Source: a virus
IMG/VR virus record: IMGVR_UViG_3300021960_000357
Coordinates: 1 to 29,242 of that record
Length of the DNA stretch: 29,242 bases
Direction: 5' to 3' (one strand)
A model generated the notes under the pieces. That model saw nothing but the letters and a program-made list of their open reading frames with translations, was not told the origin of the DNA and did not search any database. Every line of letters begins with the position of its first letter. Within the stretch, counting starts at the first letter, position 1. Of the stretch, positions 1-6,935 are shown in pieces. The position numbers and the translations under genes are program-made.

Positions 1-915
1 CATTATTCAAGAGCTAAGTCTGGTAAATATTATTTAGATTATATTAAGGTAAGAGAAGAAGTTACAAAAGACGGAACATATTTTAGAATATGGACACCAG
101 AAGAAATTAACTATGTCTTTATGGATAGTGAAAGTGGAGATCCTAAAGTAGTAGATACTAAACCTAATGCATTGGGAATGATCCCAGCAGTTTGTTTGTA
201 TAACAAAAGATCACCTAAAAAGGGTATTGGTATATCTGATTTGACAGATGTTGCATTATTGCAACGCTCTATCTACAACGAACTTTCTGAAATGGAACAG
301 TTGATAAGATTATCGAACCACCCAAGCCTAGTTAAAACGCAAGGTGTTGAGGCGAGTGCTGGAGCTGGATCTGTTATCTCAATGCCAGATGATTTAGATA
401 CAGGATTGAAACCTTATTTATTACAGCCATCTGGTGCTAACTTGTCTGAGATTAGAGCATCTATTGAGCAAAAAGTAGAGATGATTGATAGAGCTACACA
501 TATGTCTGGTGTTAGACACACTAAAACTCAAGTTCAATCTGGTATTGCTTTACAGACAGAATTTGAAAACTTAAATAGTGCATTATCTGAGAAAGCTGAC
601 TTATTAGAGAACGCTGAAGAACAAATATGGACTATCTGGGGAATGTGGCAGAATAAGGTATTTGATGGTGAGATTTTTTACCCAGATACATTTAATCTTA
701 GAGATTATGCTTCTGATCTACAATATCTACAACTTGCAAAAGCTAGTGGTGTTAGATCAAGCACATTCCAAAAAGAGATTGATAAACAAATTGCAAAAGC
801 AGTTGTTGATGATGATGATATTATTAAAACGATCAATGACGAGATCACAGCACAGTCAGAAGTGGGAGTATTTGAAACAGCACAAACGCAAGCTGAAGTA
901 GCAGAAGAAGAATAA
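1..915 (+). CDS. Portal protein, 5' end missing
   Basis: The frame is open from base 1 through an internal ATG at 121 to the stop, giving 304 visible residues of a protein that starts outside the window. The portal ring sits at the capsid vertex used for DNA packaging and joins head to tail. The call rests on the overall composition: a conserved-looking central stretch around LLQPSGANLSEIRASIEQK, a long helical region with a Trp-rich IWTIWGMWQ segment, and an acidic Glu-rich tail, as in SPP1 gp6/HK97-like portals. It lies just upstream of a head-morphogenesis gene and, if the genome is circular, about 1 kb downstream of the terminase at the other end of the window. Residue 41 (ATG at 121) is not the true start, because coding continues upstream without a break. 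Confidence 0.8.
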   Translation, partial: HYSRAKSGKYYLDYIKVREEVTKDGTYFRIWTPEEINYVFMDSESGDPKVVDTKPNALGMIPAVCLYNKRSPKKGIGISDLTDVALLQRSIYNELSEMEQLIRLSNHPSLVKTQGVEASAGAGSVISMPDDLDTGLKPYLLQPSGANLSEIRASIEQKVEMIDRATHMSGVRHTKTQVQSGIALQTEFENLNSALSEKADLLENAEEQIWTIWGMWQNKVFDGEIFYPDTFNLRDYASDLQYLQLAKASGVRSSTFQKEIDKQIAKAVVDDDDIIKTINDEITAQSEVGVFETAQTQAEVAEEE

Positions 916-1274
916 TGAAAATATCGGAGGATACTACTCTATCTATGCCTATTCGTAATATGGCTATGATATTATTTTTTGCTGTTTCTGGTGCTTGGTT
1001 TGGATTTGGTGTTATTGAAAGATTAAACATTATAGAGACTGAATTGCAGTTAATGAATCAAGATTTACTTGAAGCATCTACTCAAAAGCCTATTGACCAG
1101 GAACAGTTTATGTTGTTGGAGTTTTTATCAAGTAATCAAGAAAAGATTAAAGACAACGTTGAAGATGAACTTCCTCGTATTACTGCATTAGATTTACAAG
1201 TACAGTTCTTAGAAGAACGTATAATAGATTTAGAAACATTAGTAGATAAGTTAAGAGGAAATGGAACTCACTAA
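915..1274 (+). CDS. Small membrane-anchored coiled-coil protein
   Basis: This 119-residue protein has one hydrophobic segment at about residues 15-36 (MAMILFFAVSGAWFGFGVIE), followed by a long acidic helical region (about 37-115) with heptad-like Leu/Ile spacing that suggests a coiled coil. Its ATG shares one base with the portal stop (TAATG), so the two are translationally coupled. I do not recognise a named family. A membrane span in the head operon is unusual for a virion protein and could mean a membrane-associated assembly or superinfection role, but that is a guess. Confidence 0.6.
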   Translation: MKISEDTTLSMPIRNMAMILFFAVSGAWFGFGVIERLNIIETELQLMNQDLLEASTQKPIDQEQFMLLEFLSSNQEKIKDNVEDELPRITALDLQVQFLEERIIDLETLVDKLRGNGTH

Positions 1275-1489
1275 TGATAGAAACAGTTGTTGCTCTATGT
1301 CTTATGCTTAATAATAAACTCGTTGAACACTCATTCAAAGAGGATATTGGTCAATGCCTTATGGATAAGCGTGTAGCTATACGATCTATTGGAGAAAATC
1401 AAGATGGAGTGACTATGAGTTGCGATATCGTTGAAGCTGAGACTGAAGTAGATATGGGAAGAAAGCGTATTATTAAAATCGTTGAATAG
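1274..1489 (+). CDS. Conserved-looking small hypothetical phage protein
   Basis: A 71-residue protein with a hydrophobic N-terminus (MIETVVALCLML) that could be a short signal or membrane anchor. The rest is mixed, with Cys28 and Cys50 positioned so that they could form a disulphide if the protein is exported. The layout recalls small marine-phage proteins with a signal-like start followed by a two-cysteine domain, but I cannot name a family. The start overlaps the preceding stop by one base (TAATG), so it belongs to the same head operon. Confidence 0.5.
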   Translation: MIETVVALCLMLNNKLVEHSFKEDIGQCLMDKRVAIRSIGENQDGVTMSCDIVEAETEVDMGRKRIIKIVE

Positions 1490-1497
1490 GGGGAGCT

Positions 1498-1650
1498 ATG
1501 CAATGTAAAAACTGCGAACACGAGTGTCATTGTGGAAACAATGGACAATGTGCTATATGTAAATGTTCTAACTGCGAACATAACGCATTAGACGAATTTT
1601 GGAAAAGAAATGCGGAAGATAAAGAATTACACGAGCCACATAAAGACTGA
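1498..1650 (+). CDS. Cysteine-rich metal-binding mini-protein
   Basis: A 50-residue ORF with a strong ribosome binding site (AGGGGGAG) six to eight bases before the ATG. The first 26 residues contain eight cysteines (3, 6, 10, 12, 18, 21, 23, 26) arranged as CxxC, CxC, CxxCxC, CxxC, plus two histidines; the remainder is a charged tail. This spacing implies a bound metal, probably zinc, as in small zinc clusters or metallothionein-like peptides. No enzyme motif is present. It overlaps the next micro-gene by 41 bases in another frame. Its place in the head operon suggests either a virion-associated or a regulatory peptide. Confidence 0.6.
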   Translation: MQCKNCEHECHCGNNGQCAICKCSNCEHNALDEFWKRNAEDKELHEPHKD

Positions 1651-1750
1651 GAAGGGAACTTCACAAGGTAGAAACCCTATAAAGTCCACTATGAATAAAT
1701 CTAAAAGAAGATCATATAAAAAATACAGAGGACAAGGCAAGAGAAGATAA
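1610..1750 (+). CDS. Highly basic mini-protein overlapping its neighbour
   Basis: A 46-residue ORF (10 Lys, 7 Arg, one acidic residue) starting at ATG 1610, inside the Cys-rich gene in another frame, and sharing its stop with the next ATG (TAATG at 1748-1752). A later ATG at 1691 would give only 19 residues. The longer form is preferred because its upstream part is also open and basic and a GGAAAAG lies just before it. The C-terminus (RRSYKKYRGQGKRR) looks nucleic-acid binding. A role in DNA condensation or as a virion-associated basic peptide is inference. Confidence 0.5.
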   Translation: MRKIKNYTSHIKTEKGTSQGRNPIKSTMNKSKRRSYKKYRGQGKRR

Positions 1751-2697
1751 TGGCTGATAAGATAGAAGATTTAGCACAGTTGAGAGAAAACCTTGTAGAT
1801 GATATAGAACTTAGACACACGAATAGATTAAATATAGCTCTTGAAAACCTAGAAAGAGATGTTGTTCAAATAGCAAACGAACTACCAACTAGACAAGGTA
1901 AGTTGTTTGAAGCACGATTAGCTGTTGAGATTAGACCAAAACTAAGACAAGCCATTGATGAACACTACACTCTATGGGCTGATGGTACTGTTAGAGAATA
2001 CGATAAAGTTGCAAAACAGATCGTAGAGAATATGAAGGTACTACCAATACCAGAAAGATTTAAAACTCTTACTGAAGTTGATATTGAAACAATAACAAAC
2101 CTTAAAAGAGTAAAGTTCACAGGCTTTACAAACATTGGAACGGAAACAGTAAACGCTTTGGCTGATAATGTTTATTCCTCGACAATAAGTGGAAAACCTA
2201 TTAATGATATGGTTAAGTCACTTCAACAAAGAATAAACGGAGTTTATATCAAAGCTGATGTTGATGAGATAAATGAATTAGTTGAGTTTGTTGCTACAAC
2301 AACAGATGAGACAGCAAAGGCAAAGGCGATAGAAAGATTACACACCTTTTATGGTGCAGATCGTGTTGGAAATAATATGAGAAGATATGCTAAACAATTA
2401 GCACACGACAGTTTAATGGAATTTGATGGACAGTTTACGAAAGCAAAAGCAGAAGAAGCTGGACTGACGCATTATCTTTATTACGGAGATATAATTGGGG
2501 ATAGTAGACCATTTTGTATAACGAATAGAGGTAAAATATTTTCAGAAGATGAACTTAGAGATAAGTGGTCATCTGAGATTTGGAAAGGTAAATCAACAAC
2601 CGATCCATTTACAAGTAGAGGTGGATATAATTGCCGACACCATCTACAACCGACTGATCCAAGTTGGTATAATGAACAAGGCGATTTAATAATATAG
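1750..2697 (+). CDS. Head morphogenesis / minor capsid protein (SPP1 gp7 / Mu F type)
   Basis: A 315-residue protein. Its C-terminal quarter carries the signature of the phage Mu F/SPP1 gp7 head-morphogenesis family: a Cys-containing RPFCITNRGKIF segment at about residues 252-263, then an STTDPFTSRGGYNCRHHLQP segment near 283-302, where a Cys-Arg-His-His end is typical. The N-terminal 200 residues are mostly helical. Such proteins sit inside the procapsid near the portal, and the gene lies between portal and scaffold as expected. Start coupling (TAATG) with the upstream basic peptide supports the ATG used. Confidence 0.85.
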   Translation: MADKIEDLAQLRENLVDDIELRHTNRLNIALENLERDVVQIANELPTRQGKLFEARLAVEIRPKLRQAIDEHYTLWADGTVREYDKVAKQIVENMKVLPIPERFKTLTEVDIETITNLKRVKFTGFTNIGTETVNALADNVYSSTISGKPINDMVKSLQQRINGVYIKADVDEINELVEFVATTTDETAKAKAIERLHTFYGADRVGNNMRRYAKQLAHDSLMEFDGQFTKAKAEEAGLTHYLYYGDIIGDSRPFCITNRGKIFSEDELRDKWSSEIWKGKSTTDPFTSRGGYNCRHHLQPTDPSWYNEQGDLII

Positions 2698-2707
2698 GAG
2701 AACTACT

Positions 2708-3406
2708 ATGGCTGACGAGCAAAAAACGGAGATTGAGAATACTGAATCTCTAGAAACAAAACAGGAAGAAATCGTAGAACAACAAGAACCAATGATCCCT
2801 CAAAGTGAGTTGGATAAAATACTTGAGAAACGATTAGCAAGAGAAAGAGCTAAATACGAAAAGAAATATGCTGGAATAGATCCAGATGAAGCAAAAAGAC
2901 TTCTAGAAGAAAAAGAACAAAAAGAACTAGAAGCACAAAAACAAAGAGGTGAGTTTGATAAAATCTTAAAAGAAACTGTAACCAAGAAAGACGCAGAACT
3001 TGAACAGATGAAAAACGAACTTACTAAAACAAGAATAGATGACGCATTGATTAAAGCGGCAAGCGAATATTCAGCAATTAAGCCAGATCAAGTTGTCAAT
3101 TTATTAAAAGATAAAGTTAAACTCGGTGAAGATGGCAAGCCAGAAATCATAGGTGAAAATAATGCACCAATGTATGACGATAAAGGCGAGCTTCTTACTA
3201 TTAACAAATATGTCGAACAGTTTTTAGACGACAATCCTCACTTCAGAACAGCTAACCCTAGTGGTGCTGGAAGCAAAGGAAGTATCGGTGGTGATACGCC
3301 TAAACCTTTAAACTTGGCGGAACTGGATATGAATAATCCAGAAGATAGAAAAAAATATGCTGAGATACGAAAAAAACGAATGTCTCAGCCAACAATCATT
3401 AATTAG
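2708..3406 (+). CDS. Capsid scaffolding protein
   Basis: A 232-residue, very charged, helix-rich protein with a long probable coiled coil at about residues 40-115 (runs of Lys/Glu). A glycine-rich linker (PSGAGSKGSIGGD) lies near residue 190, followed by a basic C-terminal tail (DRKKYAEIRKKRM), the kind of tail that contacts the capsid protein in other scaffolds. It lies immediately upstream of the major capsid gene with a good ribosome binding site (AGGAG). No protease motif is visible, so any scaffold removal must involve another protein or exit without cleavage. Confidence 0.8.
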   Translation: MADEQKTEIENTESLETKQEEIVEQQEPMIPQSELDKILEKRLARERAKYEKKYAGIDPDEAKRLLEEKEQKELEAQKQRGEFDKILKETVTKKDAELEQMKNELTKTRIDDALIKAASEYSAIKPDQVVNLLKDKVKLGEDGKPEIIGENNAPMYDDKGELLTINKYVEQFLDDNPHFRTANPSGAGSKGSIGGDTPKPLNLAELDMNNPEDRKKYAEIRKKRMSQPTIIN

Positions 3407-3416
3407 GAGATAAATA

Positions 3417-4262
3417 ATGGCTAATGAAACAACAAGCTCAACCCTCTCGGAATTATATACTGAGATGGTTGCAGAAGCTATGTTCACAATCCAGGAACAA
3501 AGCATTATGAAAAACTTGGTCAAAAACTACTCTATCCCATCTGGGCATAAAGCAGTTGAAGTACCAAAATACCCAGCAATAGCGGCAGCGGCAGTAGCAG
3601 AAGCAACTGACCTGTCAAATACTGCTGTTGATCCAACTTCAGTAACAATTACTGCGAGTGAAGTTGGTGTAATGACGACTTTAACCGACCTAGCAAGAAA
3701 CTCTGCTGGAAGAAACGTAGCGGCTGACATCGGAAGATTATTTGGTGAAGCTATTGCAAAGAAAATGGATCAAGACTTAATTGCTCTATTTGATGGTTTC
3801 TCAGTAACTCTAGGTGATGGAACTGGTGCAATTACTGCGGCAAGCATTTTCAATGCGGCTTCTACTCTAAGAGCAGAAGGTTTACCGATCAGCGAAACTG
3901 TTGCAGTTTTACATCCTAAAATTGCTTATGATCTAAAAGCTAACTTAACAAATACATTTGCTAATGCTAATGCAAATGATCTTGCTAACGAAGCTCTAAG
4001 AGAAGGCTTTGTAGGTCAGATTGCTGGTGTTAAAATATTTGAAACTTCAAATATGGCTAATACTGGTACTGCTGGTGACTATAAAGGTGGAATATTCCAC
4101 AAAGATGCACTTGCTCTAGCTATGATGCAAGACATCAAAATTGAAGTACAAAGAGATGCTTCTCTAAGAGCAGACGAGATCGTTGCTACTGCTGTTTATG
4201 GCGTAGGCGAATTGTTTGATTCTTATGGAGTTGAATTACATTTTGATTCTTCAATCCAATAA
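3417..4262 (+). CDS. Major capsid protein
   Basis: A 281-residue protein with the make-up of HK97-fold capsid subunits from small marine siphophages. The N-terminus is helical; an Ala-rich region follows (about 50-65), then an ITASEVGVMTTLTDLARNS segment matching the usual spine-helix surroundings, and a C-terminal part with IVATAVYGVGELFDSYGVEL. It follows the scaffold gene and has an AGGAG ribosome binding site. A strong GC-rich hairpin lies just after the stop. Codon use favours the common host codons, as expected for the most abundant virion protein. A cleaved delta domain is not obvious. Confidence 0.88.
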   Translation: MANETTSSTLSELYTEMVAEAMFTIQEQSIMKNLVKNYSIPSGHKAVEVPKYPAIAAAAVAEATDLSNTAVDPTSVTITASEVGVMTTLTDLARNSAGRNVAADIGRLFGEAIAKKMDQDLIALFDGFSVTLGDGTGAITAASIFNAASTLRAEGLPISETVAVLHPKIAYDLKANLTNTFANANANDLANEALREGFVGQIAGVKIFETSNMANTGTAGDYKGGIFHKDALALAMMQDIKIEVQRDASLRADEIVATAVYGVGELFDSYGVELHFDSSIQ

Positions 4263-4276
4263 TCTTTTATAAGATT
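4261..4276 (+). other. Short hairpin after the capsid gene
   Basis: AATCTT and AAGATT form a perfect 6-bp stem around a 4-base loop, overlapping the capsid stop codon. A 10-bp palindrome (TTAACGTTAA, 4275-4284) follows directly, then the large GC hairpin. Together they may stabilise the capsid mRNA 3' end or help termination. Confidence 0.4.
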
Positions 4277-4285
4277 AACGTTAAA

Positions 4286-4309
4286 AGGGGGGGATATTTC
4301 TCCCCCCCT
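4286..4309 (+). terminator. GC-rich terminator-like hairpin after capsid gene
   Basis: Seven G (4287-4293) pair with seven C (4302-4308) across an 8-base AT loop, with an A-T closing pair. It is the strongest GC stem in this AT-rich window and sits in the only sizeable gap in the head operon. The downstream tract (TAATTATTT) is only partly T-rich, so partial termination or mRNA stabilisation is as likely as full termination. Confidence 0.65.
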
Positions 4310-4332
4310 AATTATTTACAAGGAATTTTATT

Positions 4333-4791
4333 ATGGCATTTGCGGCACGCACAGATTTAATTACATATCAGCCAGATATAGGGGATATGGGGCTTAGTAC
4401 AGCACAGCTTGATACTTATGTAACGCAAGCAATAGCAGATGTACAAAGAGATATTAGGAACAAATGGTGGTCAGTTTATCAAGCTAATAAAGTTAGAGAC
4501 AGATCATATATAGGATCAGTAGAAATAGATTTAACTCTATTAACTGATTCACAATGGACAAGAGCAACAGTTTATAGATGTTTAGGATATTATGTTTGTC
4601 CTTCATTGACAAAGTTTAACGCTACTGGTGATGAAGATCGTTTCCAACAAATGGGAAGTTATTATAGAACAGCATACGAAGATGAATTTAGTGATATTTT
4701 AAGAGATGGTGTTGAATATGATGTTGATGATGATGGTACTGTAACGAATTCTGAAAAAGAAGCAGTACATTCATTAAGATTGGTTAGATAA
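4333..4791 (+). CDS. Head-tail adaptor (connector) with EF-hand-like loop
   Basis: A 152-residue protein in the position of the head-tail adaptor after the major capsid gene. The N-terminal 110 residues are helical and consistent with gp6/gp15-type adaptors that dock on the portal. The C-terminus contains a canonical 12-residue calcium loop, D130-V-D132-D-D134-G135-T-V-T-N-S-E141, with Asp at loop positions 1, 3 and 5, Gly at 6, a hydrophobic residue at 8 and Glu at 12. Calcium binding is therefore likely. The gene overlaps the next start by one base (TAATG). Confidence 0.7.
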   Translation: MAFAARTDLITYQPDIGDMGLSTAQLDTYVTQAIADVQRDIRNKWWSVYQANKVRDRSYIGSVEIDLTLLTDSQWTRATVYRCLGYYVCPSLTKFNATGDEDRFQQMGSYYRTAYEDEFSDILRDGVEYDVDDDGTVTNSEKEAVHSLRLVR

Positions 4792-5258
4792 TGGTAACAC
4801 TTAATATGCAAATAGAAGTATCTGCGGTTAAAGGTGCTTTAGATCATATTAAAAGAAGGATACCTTCAGCTACTAGTCGTGGTATGGCAAAGGCTGGTGC
4901 ATTTATTCAAAATGCTATAAAAGATCGTACTCGCAAAGGACAAGATTTTAAAGGTAGAAAGTTTAGACCATACTCAGCTAGTTATGCTAAAAAAAGAGCT
5001 AAAGAGGGAAGAACACAAACACCTAACTTATTTTACAGTGGTCAGATGTTTAGCAATATGACATATAAAAAAATATCACAAACTAAAGGCCAGATATTCT
5101 TTCCCAATAGAACACAAAATTTAAAAGCATTTTATAATGATACTCACGGAGTTGGTAAAGCTGACATAAAAAGAGAGTTCTTTTCTGTTAGCACTAAAGA
5201 AGAAGCTAAAGCAGTAAAAATATTTACTGAAACATTTGAAAAAGAATTAAGAATATGA
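4791..5258 (+). CDS. Virion morphogenesis / tail completion protein
   Basis: A 155-residue protein with the layout of the phage virion-morphogenesis/HK97 gp10 group. The N-terminus is helical and amphipathic (ALDHIKRRIPSATSRGMAKA), a strongly basic centre follows (RTRKGQDFKGRKFRPYSASY), and the second half carries NLFYSGQMFSNMTYK and REFFSVSTKEEAKAV, a region typical of these proteins. They sit at the head-tail joint and allow tails to attach to filled heads. It overlaps both neighbours, by one base upstream and four downstream. Confidence 0.7.
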   Translation: MVTLNMQIEVSAVKGALDHIKRRIPSATSRGMAKAGAFIQNAIKDRTRKGQDFKGRKFRPYSASYAKKRAKEGRTQTPNLFYSGQMFSNMTYKKISQTKGQIFFPNRTQNLKAFYNDTHGVGKADIKREFFSVSTKEEAKAVKIFTETFEKELRI

Positions 5259-5704
5259 GTGAAAGAGAAGATATTGCGGCTCACATAGTTACAACCTTAT
5301 CTGCGGTTAGCAGTCCGATTACATTCGGAAAAGTAACGAGAGAGCCTTTTGAAATAGATGAGTTGTCCCAACAACAGTTCCCAGCAGTCTATGTACAGAC
5401 CGCTGATGAGACTAGGGAAGATATTACAATCAAGAATAGTAATATTACTCGAACTGGGACAATAGATTTTAGAATATTTGGTTTTGTTACCAATGTAAGT
5501 TCAAGTACAGTAAATATAGATACTAAACGTAATGAGTTAGTTACAACAGTTGAGACTGCATTGGATAGCGACAGAACCAGAAATGGCAACGCATTGGACA
5601 CACAATTAGTTGCTGTTGAAACAGACGAGGGAAGTATATTTCCTTATGGTGGTGCTATCATCACTATAAGATGCTTCTATAACTTTACGCAAGGAACACC
5701 ATAA
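5255..5704 (+). CDS. Tail terminator-like protein
   Basis: A 149-residue mixed alpha/beta protein located just before the tail tube region, with size and order fitting the lambda gpU-type terminator that caps the tail tube. It has an N-terminal helix (REDIAAHIVTTLSAV), a FPAVYVQTADE strand region near 44-54, and a C-terminal strand (GGAIITIRCFYNFTQG). No catalytic motif is present. Assignment rests mostly on position and length. The ATG overlaps the preceding stop by four bases (ATGA). Confidence 0.6.
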   Translation: MSEREDIAAHIVTTLSAVSSPITFGKVTREPFEIDELSQQQFPAVYVQTADETREDITIKNSNITRTGTIDFRIFGFVTNVSSSTVNIDTKRNELVTTVETALDSDRTRNGNALDTQLVAVETDEGSIFPYGGAIITIRCFYNFTQGTP

Positions 5705-5705
5705 T

Positions 5706-5864
5706 ATGAGTGATAAAGTTTATTTAATTAAAAATGGGATTACTGTTTTAACAGACAATCCTAATAAATTTCTAGCAGATGGGTGGACACATAAACATAA
5801 CAACCCAGAAGCTAAGAAGCCAACAGGGAGAACTTATGGCAAAAAGAAAAAAACTTCAAAATAA
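5706..5864 (+). CDS. Small Gly-Trp motif protein A
   Basis: A 52-residue ORF starting one base after the terminator gene stop. It has an N-terminal beta-like part (VYLIKNGITVLT), a FLADGW motif near residue 30, and a very basic C-terminus (YGKKKKTSK). It overlaps the next gene by 29 bases in a different frame. Both proteins share the pattern KNG-x-T-[VI], about 14 residues, [FM]-x-x-x-GW, and then a Lys/Pro-rich tail, so they look like diverged copies. Function unknown; position suggests a tail assembly accessory role. Confidence 0.5.
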   Translation: MSDKVYLIKNGITVLTDNPNKFLADGWTHKHNNPEAKKPTGRTYGKKKKTSK

Positions 5865-5997
5865 AAATGGAGACACTATTGAGGTTTGGGATCACCAAGT
5901 AGAACATATGGTCAAGCAAGGCTGGTCAGATGGATCTTCAAAACCCAAAAAAACTAAACAACCAAAATCTTTTAATACAGAAGAAGGAGAAGAATAA
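5836..5997 (+). CDS. Small Gly-Trp motif protein B
   Basis: A 53-residue protein starting at ATG 5836, preceded by AGGGAG. The open frame extends upstream to an ATG at 5779, but that part lies inside the preceding gene and has no ribosome binding site, so the shorter form is preferred. It contains KNGDTIEVWD, then MVKQGW and a Lys/Pro-rich acidic-ended tail. It resembles the overlapping upstream gene in motif order. The stop overlaps the tail-tube start (TAATGG). Function unknown. Confidence 0.55.
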   Translation: MAKRKKLQNKNGDTIEVWDHQVEHMVKQGWSDGSSKPKKTKQPKSFNTEEGEE

Positions 5998-6386
5998 TGG
6001 CAGTACATACAGGATCAGCTGGACTAGTTAAAGTAGGTGGAAACACGATAGCCGAGGTCACGGCTTTCACTCTTGAAACCGTAGCCGATGTCATCGAGTC
6101 AACACAATTATCTGATTCAGCAAAATCATTTGAAGCTAGTCGAGTTTCATTTACAGCGACTATTGAATGTGCTTGGGATGAAACAGATACAAGCGGACAG
6201 ATAGCTTTGAATGAAGGTCAATCAGTAAGCCTACATCTACACCCAGAAGGTGCAGAAGCTGGTGATTATTACTACACAGGAAATGCTATTGTAACTGGAA
6301 ACTCAGTATCAGTAACGATGGATGATCTAATTAGATTATCTATATCTGTTCAAGGAACTGGTGGAATTACTAGAACTACAGTATAA
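5997..6386 (+). CDS. Major tail tube protein
   Basis: A 129-residue, beta-rich, acidic protein. The start (MAVHTGSAGLVKVGGNTIAEVTAF) and the repeated strand pattern (TLETVADVIESTQLSDSAKS, VSFTATIECAWDETD, GNSVSVTMDDLIRLSISVQG) fit short tube proteins of small siphophages. It lies directly before the tail assembly chaperone and tape measure, the conserved place for the tube gene. The ribosome binding site (AGGAGAAG) lies in the end of the upstream gene. Confidence 0.8.
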   Translation: MAVHTGSAGLVKVGGNTIAEVTAFTLETVADVIESTQLSDSAKSFEASRVSFTATIECAWDETDTSGQIALNEGQSVSLHLHPEGAEAGDYYYTGNAIVTGNSVSVTMDDLIRLSISVQGTGGITRTTV

Positions 6387-6423
6387 TTTGACAATTAAGT
6401 TAAAATAACTAATATGAGGGTAT

Positions 6424-6750
6424 ATGTCTAAGTCTATTGATTTTGTAAAAGAACATTTTAATCAACATCAAACTCGAAAAATAATTGTTCCTGAGTGGAA
6501 TAATTTAGAAATATTTGTTGAACCAATTACTTTAGAGCAGAAAAAGAAAATTTTAGATAAAACTAAAATAGATGAAGTTGAAGCTCTAGCATATGCCCTT
6601 ATATGGTTAGCAAAAGACAGCGAGGGTAAACAACATTTTACTCTTGAAGATAAATTTGCTTTAATGAAAAAAGCAGACCCCGATGTCGTAGCCAGAGTTG
6701 CTGGGGATTGTATGACAATGCCGTCATATGACGAAGCTAAAAAAAAATAG
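6424..6750 (+). CDS. Tail assembly chaperone, short form (G-like)
   Basis: A 108-residue protein in the position of lambda gpG, between tube and tape measure. It ends in three Lys codons formed by nine A bases (6739-6747) and a TAG. The helical middle (ITLEQKKKILDKTKIDEVEALAYALIW) and acidic surface fit chaperones that coat the tape measure before tube assembly. The short form is made when ribosomes do not slip at the A9 run. The gene is preceded by GAGGG. Confidence 0.8.
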   Translation: MSKSIDFVKEHFNQHQTRKIIVPEWNNLEIFVEPITLEQKKKILDKTKIDEVEALAYALIWLAKDSEGKQHFTLEDKFALMKKADPDVVARVAGDCMTMPSYDEAKKK

Positions 6751-6935
6751 CTAACGATAAAGAATTATTATCATATTTCGATCTAGCAGATTATTTAAAA
6801 ATTCCAGTCTTTGAAGTCTTAAAAATGACTTATGAAGAATATTTAATGTGGATTGCTTACTTAGATGATAAAGCTAAGAAGGAAAGAATCGAAATGAACA
6901 AACAAAGAAATCAAGCAAATATTCGTAGGAGATAA
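6424..6935 (+). CDS. Tail assembly chaperone, -1 frameshift form (G-T-like)
   Basis: Shifting back one base in the A9 run (6739-6747) joins the upstream frame to a second open frame that runs to the TAA at 6933-6935, one base before the tape measure ATG. This would give about 170 residues. The second frame has no obvious start codon or ribosome binding site of its own near its beginning. It encodes a coding-like sequence (LLSYFDLADYLKIPVFEVLK, then MTYEEYLMWIAYLDDKAKKE) matching the helical T domain of siphophage chaperones. Frameshifting here is a family-wide feature; the exact slip position and efficiency cannot be read from sequence. Confidence 0.8.
6739..6747 (+). other. Programmed -1 frameshift slippery run (A9)
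   Basis: Nine consecutive A bases lie in the last three zero-frame codons before TAG, containing the A AAA AAA slippery heptamer on which two Lys tRNAs can re-pair after a one-base backward slip. It separates the two frames of the tail assembly chaperone. No strong downstream stem or pseudoknot is evident by eye. Confidence 0.75.

Noticed and set aside
845-1030. 61-codon - strand frame across the portal stop
   Set aside because: It is antisense to two coupled + strand genes and has no ribosome binding site.
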